Assembly: GCF_004297265.1 (NCBI RefSeq)
Contig: NZ_SCUT01000023.1
Span: 1-49,463 of the forward strand
From: Reyranella sp.
Lineage (GTDB): Bacteria > Pseudomonadota > Alphaproteobacteria > Reyranellales > Reyranellaceae
DNA length: 49,463 nucleotides
Direction of reading: 5' to 3'
This document shows positions 40,713-47,041 of the stretch, piece by piece. Both the position numbers and the translations under genes were made by a program. The notes below the pieces were generated by a model. It saw nothing but the letters and a program-made list of their open reading frames with translations. It searched no databases and had not been told where the DNA came from. Position 1 is the stretch's first letter; each line of letters starts with the position of its first letter.

Positions 40713-41126
40713 ATGGCAATGCCGGCCCTGCCGTTCGTCACCGCTTTCTACGCCGCTCTGACCGGCTTCCTCTGCGTGCTGCTCGCGGCGCTGGTGATCC
40801 GTCAGCGCCAGCGGAGCCGGGTCAGCATCGGCGATGGCGGCGACGCCGACATGAGCCGGATGAGCCGGGTCTTCGGAAATTTTGCCGAATATGCCGCGCT
40901 GGCGGTGGTCCTGCTGGCACTGCTCGAGATCTGCGGCGGCTCGCGGGTGCTGGTCCATGCGCTGGGCATCGCCTTCATCGTCGCCCGCCTGGCCCACGCC
41001 TTCGGCCTCGCCAGGACGACCGCCGTCAATCCCGGCCGGGCCGCCGGCATCGTCGTCACGCTCCTCGTCATCCTCGTCGCGTCCATCGCGCTGCTGCTGA
41101 TCGTTGCGCGGAAGATCTTCGCCTAG
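40713..41126 (+). CDS. MAPEG family membrane protein
   Basis: A 137-residue integral membrane protein of the MAPEG family (membrane-associated proteins in eicosanoid and glutathione metabolism). Four spans are visible, with the signature RMSRVFGNFAEYAALAVVLLALLEICGG and VHALGIAFIVARLAHAFGL. Bacterial members act as membrane glutathione transferases or have no known role. The stop TAG (41124-41126) is built from the TA target duplication plus the first base of the IS630 element. Without the element the codon would be TAA, so the protein is unchanged. Confidence 0.9.
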   Translation: MAMPALPFVTAFYAALTGFLCVLLAALVIRQRQRSRVSIGDGGDADMSRMSRVFGNFAEYAALAVVLLALLEICGGSRVLVHALGIAFIVARLAHAFGLARTTAVNPGRAAGIVVTLLVILVASIALLLIVARKIFA

Positions 41127-41132
41127 AGCGTT

Positions 41133-41705
41133 TCATGTTTTGACGTGAGCATATCCGGCGTTGTGGATGTAGTTGCAGCATTCGGATTGGCGGATGGTCT
41201 TGATGAGCTTTCCGAGGTGGCGCGAGAGGGCTTCCGGTGTTCGCTTCTGGGCGATGCGCATCCAGTGTTTGATCTTGGAGAAGGCCTGTTCGATCGGGTT
41301 GAGGTCGGGGGAGTACGGCGGCAGGTACCAAAGCCTTGCGCCTGCGGCTTTGAGCATCGGGCGCAGGGTCTTGGCTTTGTGGCTGCCGAGATTGTCGAGA
41401 ACGACGATATCGCCTTGCTGCAGCGCCGGCAGGAGCAGCTGCTCGACGTAGGCTCGGAAGCATTGGCCGTTGATCGGACCGTCGAAGATGCAGGGCGCGG
41501 TGAGGCCATCCCAGCGGAGCGCGCCGAGGAAGGTCAGGGTTCTCCAGCGTCCCTGAGGGGCGAAGCCGCGCAGGCGCTGGCCCTTTGGCGCCCAGCCGCG
41601 CAGGGGGACCATGTTTGTCTTGATCCAGGTCTCGTCGATGAAGACCAGGCGCCGCGGATCGAGCCCGGCCTGCAGGGCTTGCCAGCGTCGCCGCCGACGG
41701 GCCAC
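41133..41705 (-). CDS. IS630 transposase, DDE catalytic frame (orfB)
   Basis: 190 residues from an in-frame GTG, carrying the catalytic half of the transposase: VFIDETW (first Asp), VVLDNLGSHKA (second Asp) and PYSPDLNPIEQAFSKIK (Glu). Upstream the frame is open back to an eight-A tract (41738-41745) shared with orfA. Removing one A from that tract would fuse the frames to a 314-residue transposase, the usual IS630 size. Expression of this half therefore needs slippage at the tract, or the copy carries a frameshift. Confidence 0.88.
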   Translation of the reverse strand: MARRRRRWQALQAGLDPRRLVFIDETWIKTNMVPLRGWAPKGQRLRGFAPQGRWRTLTFLGALRWDGLTAPCIFDGPINGQCFRAYVEQLLLPALQQGDIVVLDNLGSHKAKTLRPMLKAAGARLWYLPPYSPDLNPIEQAFSKIKHWMRIAQKRTPEALSRHLGKLIKTIRQSECCNYIHNAGYAHVKT

Positions 41706-41721
41706 GTCGGCACGGCCCTGC

Positions 41722-42078
41722 TCAAGGGCGAACAGTGTTTTTTTTGAAGCTCAGCCCTTCGCGGCGCAGGAACGTCCACACCGCATTGTGCGAGACGACG
41801 ACGCCTCGAGCGGCCAGCTCGTCCTTGAGGCGATGTAAAGTCAGGTGCGACGTCTGGTCGATCCGCTGGCGGATGAAAGCCCGGTGAGCATCCAGCACCG
41901 GCTTGCGATGGCCGCCGACCTTCCCCGGGGCCACCGACCCCGTCCTTCGGTAGCGCTGCGACCACTTCACGACTGTCGACGCCGCAACGTCAAACCGGGC
42001 CGCTACGGACCGGCAGCTCTCACCGCCGCTGACCGCCGCAACGACACGCTCACGCAGGTCATTCGATAGAGGGCGCAT
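41722..42078 (-). CDS. IS630 transposase, N-terminal helix-turn-helix frame (orfA)
   Basis: 118 residues forming the DNA-binding half of the transposase. The region LRERVVAAVSGGESCRSVAARFDVAASTVVKWSQRY is a helix-turn-helix that would recognise the inverted repeat ends, followed by PGKVGGHRKPVLDAHRAFIRQRIDQTSHLTLHRLKDELAARG, a second recognition domain. It ends NTVRP after the A8 tract, 33 nt into which orfB would continue in another frame. Confidence 0.88.
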   Translation of the reverse strand: MRPLSNDLRERVVAAVSGGESCRSVAARFDVAASTVVKWSQRYRRTGSVAPGKVGGHRKPVLDAHRAFIRQRIDQTSHLTLHRLKDELAARGVVVSHNAVWTFLRREGLSFKKNTVRP

Positions 42079-42171
42079 TCAGGCTGGCCTCCAATCCAGC
42101 CTGCATCTTGAATCACAGTCTCGCCCCATCGGGAATCCCCCTTCGATTCCCTCAAGGAATGAAACGCTCTA

Positions 42172-42364
42172 AGGGGTTGATTTCAATGGGAATTTCACCT
42201 CAAACGAAATATTCGAAATAAACGAATCAGACGAATCAAAAAATCCCCGGCGCGCGATTCCCGAGTTTCGGCGGCCCGGATATCGCGTGGCCCGTGCACG
42301 GATGTCCTGCGCAATCTCGGCCCGGCCTGGGCGCAAGCCGGCTTCGTTGGAGCGCGTCTGAACG
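42172..42364. other. AT-rich intergenic tail with 9-bp repeats
   Basis: Between the IS right end and the Nfn-like stop. The first 70 bp (to about 42245) are far richer in A and T than their surroundings and contain four drifting 9-bp units at 42204-42239, of which the last two (ACGAATCAG and ACGAATCAA) are nearly identical. The rest is GC-rich and has no gene I can support. It was adjacent to the MAPEG stop before the IS inserted. Confidence 0.5.
42204..42239. repeat. Four imperfect 9-bp tandem units in an AT-rich patch
   Basis: Units at 42204-42212, 42213-42221, 42222-42230 and 42231-42239 share the pattern (A/T)CGAA(A/T)-N3. The last two differ at one base. The patch lies between the MAPEG gene (with its IS) and the convergent Nfn-like gene. 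Such arrays can bind regulators or mark a structural element, but there is no direct evidence here. Confidence 0.6.
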
Positions 42365-45300
42365 CTAGCCGCGCAGCCCGAGTTGCCTGAGCGAGCGGTC
42401 GATCCAGAGGGCCCCGATCTTTTCCTGCACGGAGTTCTGTCGCAGGCGCTGGCGCAGGTTGTTGAAATCGACCAGGTCGAGCCGCTGGTCCTGGTTGAAG
42501 CAGGAGAAGACCACCGTCTCCTTGCCGGTCTCGGGATCCCGGTGCAGCTGCAGGCACTGGGCGCAGATCTCCTTCATCATGCATTGCATGGGGGAGTTGA
42601 TCGAGCCGAAGGCCACGTGTTCGGGCTTCAGGTACGGCTTCAGCGCCGCATGCCGCGCCAGACGCACCGCATTCATCATGCCGTCGGAGCCGATGGCCAC
42701 GATGCGGTCGGCAGCGCTGTAGGGGATCGGCTGGTCGCCGAGTTCGCCCGAGGCGTACTGGCGCATCGCCTCGACGATGTTGGTGACGACCGATTTGTCC
42801 TGCGGCCGCCCGGGCTCGAAGCCAGGGGCCTCGTCGCAGCACCAGACGACCACGTCGGCCGCGGCCTCGATCTCCTCGACCTTGTAGCGGTCGATCACGC
42901 GCTTGTAGCCGGCGAAGTAGAGCACCTTGCTGCCAGCCTTGCGGAACGCCTGCCCGATCGAAAAGAGCACCGCATTGCCGAGACCGCCGCCCACCAGAAC
43001 GACGGTCTCGCCGGGCTCGATCTCGGTCGGTGCGCCGGTCGGCCCCATGACGATCACCGGCTCACCGGGCTTCAGCTGGGCACAGAGGTCGGACGAGCCA
43101 CCCATCTCCAGGGCAATCAGAGACAGCAGGCCCTTCTCCTTGTCGACCCAGGCGCCGGTGAGCGCGAGGCCCTCCATGGTCAGCAGGGTGCCCTCGGCGC
43201 GCAACGACCGCGCCTCGTAGTTCTGCAGGCGATAGAACTGGCCGGGCTCGAAGTTGCGAGCCGCGGCCGGCGCCTCGACGATGACCTCGATGATGGTGGG
43301 CGTCAGCCGGTCGACGCGCACCACGCGGGCGCGCCAGGAACGGTTGGCCTCGTCGAGGATCTGCGCCGGCGTGCGCCAAGAGGGCGGCAGCGCCGTCATC
43401 GCCCGCGTCAGCACCGGATAACCCTGCTTGGCCCCGCCCATCGCCTTCACGACATTGCCGGCGAACGAGGGATGCAGGTCGCCGAAGAAGGACATGAAGC
43501 GATCATCGGCGTGACGGTACATCAGCACGCGAACGTCGCCCGGCTTGCAGACGCGCTCGGGCGTCACCGGGTTTCCCGCCTCGTCGAGCGCGCGGAAATA
43601 CTTGCCGTCGATGAAGGCATGCGTTGCATCCTCGCGCGCCAGCACCGTGTTGGGCTGCGTGCCCGCGGCGACGAGGATGGTGCGCGCCGGCAGGGTCGCC
43701 TCGACCCTGGCGCCGTTCTGCTCGCCTGCAACCTTCAATGCCTTCGCCTGACCCGCCTCGTCGATCTCGACCGCGGCAGGGGAAAGGCCCTCGACGAAGC
43801 GGATGTCTTCCTCGAGCGCCTTCAGCACTTCCTCGTGGTTCAGCGTGTAGGACGGCGAATCGATCAGCCGGCGGCGATAGACCAGCGACACGCCGCCCCA
43901 GCCGTTGACCAGCTTCGTGATCGCGGGCTCGCGGCCCTCGCGTGCCGCCTGTTCGCGCTCGGCCCGGATCGCCCGGGCATGGGCAATGAACTCCCCGGCG
44001 ATCTCGCGCTCCTCGGGCGACCAGTTGGCGCCCACCGCCGCCTCGCCGCGCTCGGCGACCAGGGTCTCGTGGCGGGCCAGGAACTTCTCGACCTGGAGCG
44101 GGTAGTAGGCCAGCGACTCGGTCGCCGTGTCGATCGCGGTCAGGCCGCCGCCGATCACCACCACCGGCAGACGGATCTGCAGATTGGCGATGGAATCCTT
44201 CTTGGCCGCGCCGGTGAGCTGCAGCGCCATCAGGAAATCCGACGCCGCGCGCACGCCGCGCGCGAGACCGTTGGGCAGGTCGAGCACCGTGGGCTTGCCG
44301 GCGCCCGCACAGAGCGCGATGTGATCGAAGCCCATGGCGAAGGCGCTCTCGACCGTCACGGTGCCGCCGAAGCGCACGCCGCCGAACATCGAGAATTGTG
44401 TGCGACGCTCCAGGAGCAGGCGCACCATCTTGAGGTAATTCTTGTCCCATCGGACCGTGATGCCGTACTCGGCGACGCCGCCAAAACCCGCCATCGCGCG
44501 CTCGCCGAGATTCTCACGCAAGGTCGCCACGTCCTTCACCGCGGCGAACGGCACGCGCGTTCCATCCATCCTGACGCCCGACTGCGCCTCGGGCAGCGGC
44601 TCGATCTTCAGCCCGTCGATGCCGACCACGGTATGGCCGTCGTTCATCAGGTGATGCGCGAGGTTGAACCCGGCGGGACCGAGGCCGACCACCAGCACGG
44701 TGCGCCCCGTGGAGGGACGCGGGATCGGCCGGCGCAGGTTCAGCGGATTCCAGCGCGTCAGCAGCGAGTAGATCTCGAAGCCCCAGGGCAGCGCGAGCAC
44801 GTCCTTGAGGGTGCGGGTCTCGATCTGCGGGATGTCGACCGGTTCCTGCTTCTGGTAGATGCAGGCCTTCATGCAGTCGTTGCAGATGCGGTGGCCGGTG
44901 GCCGCCAGCAGCGGGTTGTCGACCGCGGCCATCGCGAGCGCGCCGATGGAGAAGCCCTCGCTCTTCAGCAGGTTCATCTCCGAGATCTTCTCCTCGAGCG
45001 GGCAGCCCGCAAGCGTCACGCCGAACGGCGACTTCTGGAAGGCGCCCGTCTTGCGATCCCTGAGGCCGCGCGAGCAGCTGTCCTTGCCCTGGTTGTGGCA
45101 CCAGATGCAGTAGTTGGCGTGGTCGAGGGCGCGCACCAGGTCGAAGCCCTGGTCGGTGAGGGCAAAGCCCTCGCGATGGCGCAGCATCGGCCGCGGCAGC
45201 TTCATGCGGGTCACGCCGTCGACGATCTCGGTCTCGATCGGCACGAGATGCTCGAAGTCGAGCTTGTGCGGCACCTTGAACAGCGGCCCGTCCTGGTGAC

Positions 45301-45868
45301 GGCGCCTGCCCTCGGGATGATGCAGCGCCCAGGCGGCGTATCGCGTCAGCGCCTCGACCTCGGGCGTCGGCACCTCGACCTTGAACTCGGCCCCGATCAG
45401 GTTCCGAACCTTGAGCGCAAAGGCCAGTTCCCAGGCTTCGAGTCCGGCCTCGAGCGTGACCGGGAGGTTCGCGGCGGCCGTCACGGCGGCGCCGTCCAGG
45501 GCCGCCGCAGCGTCGGGCTTGAGGGCGCGGGCGACGTAGCGCTGCACGAACAGGCGCTTGCAGTCGTAGAGCGGCGCGAGGCGGCTGTGGCGGGCGCGCA
45601 GGTCGGCCGCTTCGCGAGCGACGCCGAAGAGCGCTCCGACAAAATCTTCGAGCGGACGCGCCAGCTCGATCAGCAGATTGGATTCGTCCTTGGCGGCCAT
45701 CGCGTCCGGCGCAGCACGCGCCGCCAGCAGGCGGGTGTGGACGTCGACATTCGCGTCCTTGAGCCACTCGACGAAGGCGGCATCCAGCCTGACGAGACCT
45801 TCGCGATCGTAGAAGTCACTGAAGCTCGACCCGAAGGTGACCGGCGGGGCCAGCGGGGACGCAGTCAT
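42365..45868 (-). CDS. Large FAD/NAD(P) oxidoreductase, GltD/NfnL-like fused to PyrK/NfnS-like, with Fe-S N-terminus
   Basis: A 1167-residue cytosolic flavoprotein. Residues about 1-380 are an N-terminal part with two cysteine clusters, CIWCHNQGKDSC (near 250) and CNDCMKAC (near 327), likely Fe-S sites. Residues about 385-840 are a GltD/NfnL-like module with two nucleotide motifs, VVGLGPAG and VVIGGGLTAIDTATE. From about 843 to the end comes a ferredoxin reductase-like module: GQFYRLQNYEA (FAD), VVLVGGGLGNAVL (NAD) and a PyrK-like 2Fe-2S set C-x5-C-x2-C-x15-C (about 1093-1121). The order equals NfnL then NfnS in one chain. I chose the ATG at 45868; the open frame upstream of it is a shadow. 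Confidence 0.85.
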   Translation of the reverse strand: MTASPLAPPVTFGSSFSDFYDREGLVRLDAAFVEWLKDANVDVHTRLLAARAAPDAMAAKDESNLLIELARPLEDFVGALFGVAREAADLRARHSRLAPLYDCKRLFVQRYVARALKPDAAAALDGAAVTAAANLPVTLEAGLEAWELAFALKVRNLIGAEFKVEVPTPEVEALTRYAAWALHHPEGRRRHQDGPLFKVPHKLDFEHLVPIETEIVDGVTRMKLPRPMLRHREGFALTDQGFDLVRALDHANYCIWCHNQGKDSCSRGLRDRKTGAFQKSPFGVTLAGCPLEEKISEMNLLKSEGFSIGALAMAAVDNPLLAATGHRICNDCMKACIYQKQEPVDIPQIETRTLKDVLALPWGFEIYSLLTRWNPLNLRRPIPRPSTGRTVLVVGLGPAGFNLAHHLMNDGHTVVGIDGLKIEPLPEAQSGVRMDGTRVPFAAVKDVATLRENLGERAMAGFGGVAEYGITVRWDKNYLKMVRLLLERRTQFSMFGGVRFGGTVTVESAFAMGFDHIALCAGAGKPTVLDLPNGLARGVRAASDFLMALQLTGAAKKDSIANLQIRLPVVVIGGGLTAIDTATESLAYYPLQVEKFLARHETLVAERGEAAVGANWSPEEREIAGEFIAHARAIRAEREQAAREGREPAITKLVNGWGGVSLVYRRRLIDSPSYTLNHEEVLKALEEDIRFVEGLSPAAVEIDEAGQAKALKVAGEQNGARVEATLPARTILVAAGTQPNTVLAREDATHAFIDGKYFRALDEAGNPVTPERVCKPGDVRVLMYRHADDRFMSFFGDLHPSFAGNVVKAMGGAKQGYPVLTRAMTALPPSWRTPAQILDEANRSWRARVVRVDRLTPTIIEVIVEAPAAARNFEPGQFYRLQNYEARSLRAEGTLLTMEGLALTGAWVDKEKGLLSLIALEMGGSSDLCAQLKPGEPVIVMGPTGAPTEIEPGETVVLVGGGLGNAVLFSIGQAFRKAGSKVLYFAGYKRVIDRYKVEEIEAAADVVVWCCDEAPGFEPGRPQDKSVVTNIVEAMRQYASGELGDQPIPYSAADRIVAIGSDGMMNAVRLARHAALKPYLKPEHVAFGSINSPMQCMMKEICAQCLQLHRDPETGKETVVFSCFNQDQRLDLVDFNNLRQRLRQNSVQEKIGALWIDRSLRQLGLRG

Positions 45869-45973
45869 TGCGATGTTCCGGAAGGATGGATGAAAATTGT
45901 TCGTATGCGAACCGTTAAACAAGGCGGAGAGCGAGCGCAAGACGCCCGAACGACGCCATCCTTCGCGACATTT
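45869..45973. promoter_or_regulatory. Divergent promoter region with palindrome
   Basis: This gap separates the Nfn-like gene from heme A synthase. It contains the symmetric sequence GTTCG-TATG-CGAAC at 45899-45912 (perfect 5-bp arms). Divergent promoters and a shared operator are plausible here, but no -35/-10 pair can be placed with confidence. Confidence 0.4.
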
Positions 45974-47041
45974 ATGCCTGATGACGGCGCCTCCCGCTTC
46001 CCCCATGTTCCGGCGGCCATGCAGCAAGTCCCCGCCTCCGTGCGCCAGTGGCTGATCGTCGTCGCCGGCATGATCTTCTTCATGATCGTGATCGGCGCGC
46101 TGACCCGGCTCACCGAATCGGGCCTGTCGATGGTCGAATGGCGGCCGGTCACCGGCTGGCTGCCGCCGCTCTCCGACGCGGCCTGGCAGGCCGAGCTGCA
46201 GAAGTACCTGGCCTCGCCGCAGGGCCGGATGGTGAACCACACCTTCACGGTCCCGGAGTTCCGGGAAATCTTCTGGCTGGAATACATCCACCGCCTGTGG
46301 GGCCGCCTGATCGGCGTCGTGTTCGCGCTGCCGCTCGCCTGGTTCTGGTGGCGCGGCGCCCTCAACGCGCATCTCAAGCCGCGCCTGTTCGCCCTCCTCG
46401 TGCTGGGCGGGCTGCAGGGCGCACTGGGCTGGGCGATGGTGGCCTCGGGCCTCGTCGACCGGCCGTCGGTCAGCCATTACCGGCTTGCCGCCCATCTCAT
46501 GCTGGCGGTCGTGCTCTATGCCTACACGGTCTGGCTGATTCTCGACCTGATCCCCCACGGCATCCGGCGCGGCGATCCGAAGACCGCACGCAAGTCGACG
46601 GCGCTGATCGGCTTCCTGCTGGTGGTGATGATCTGGGGCGCCTTCATGGCCGGGCTGCGTGCCGGTACCGCGCACAACACATTTCCCACCATGTCGGGCT
46701 ACTGGATCCCGCCCGGCCTGTTCGACCTCTCGCCGTGGTGGGTCAACTTCTTCGAGAACGGCACGACCATCCAGTTCGTCCATCGCTGGCTGGCGAAGCT
46801 CCTGTTCCTCGGCGTGCTGGTCATGGCGTGGCGTGCGCCGCGATCCGAGACCCTGGCCGCGGCGGCCATGGCCTTCCTCCAGCTCGGCCTCGGCATCGCC
46901 ACGATCCTGAGCGGCGTCAGCATCCCGATCGCCACGCTCCATCAGGCCGGCGCCGTGCTGCTGCTGACCGCCCTGATCGTCGTGCGCCATCGCGCGATGC
47001 CTTCGCCGCAGCGGTCCGTCTCGGCTATTCTTCGGGGATGA
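45974..47041 (+). CDS. ctaA: Heme A synthase (COX15/CtaA)
   Basis: Converts heme O to heme A for cytochrome c oxidase, in the inner membrane. The 355-residue product has eight spans and the two sets of paired histidines of the type-2 (COX15) form: EYIHRLWGRLIG, HYRLAAHLMLA, FVHRWLAK and LHQAGAVLLLTALIV, with NTFPTMSGYWIPPGL between. The first span starts VRQWLIVVAGMIFFMIVIGALTRLTESGLSM. The ATG at 45974 gives a short lead; an ATG at 46019 is also possible, and neither has a strong ribosome binding site. The stop overlaps the Sel1 gene start (ATGA). Confidence 0.95.
   Translation: MPDDGASRFPHVPAAMQQVPASVRQWLIVVAGMIFFMIVIGALTRLTESGLSMVEWRPVTGWLPPLSDAAWQAELQKYLASPQGRMVNHTFTVPEFREIFWLEYIHRLWGRLIGVVFALPLAWFWWRGALNAHLKPRLFALLVLGGLQGALGWAMVASGLVDRPSVSHYRLAAHLMLAVVLYAYTVWLILDLIPHGIRRGDPKTARKSTALIGFLLVVMIWGAFMAGLRAGTAHNTFPTMSGYWIPPGLFDLSPWWVNFFENGTTIQFVHRWLAKLLFLGVLVMAWRAPRSETLAAAAMAFLQLGLGIATILSGVSIPIATLHQAGAVLLLTALIVVRHRAMPSPQRSVSAILRG

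Larger units (their letters stand above)
41126..42169 (-). mobile_element. IS630-family insertion sequence (1044 bp)
   Basis: The element runs between TA duplications at 41124-41125 and 42170-42171, the target site of the IS630/Tc1 superfamily. Its termini match as perfect 11-bp inverted repeats (GAGCGTTTCAT), with weaker similarity further in. It encodes an IS630-type transposase split into an upstream helix-turn-helix frame and a downstream DDE catalytic frame. Both ends are intact, so this is a full copy. It sits exactly at the stop codon of the MAPEG gene. Confidence 0.93.

Noticed and set aside
42383..47041. A 1552-residue open frame on the plus strand
   Set aside because: Its last 355 residues are heme A synthase. 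The rest is the shadow of the Nfn-like gene on the other strand, kept open by the high GC content and with a composition unlike a real protein.
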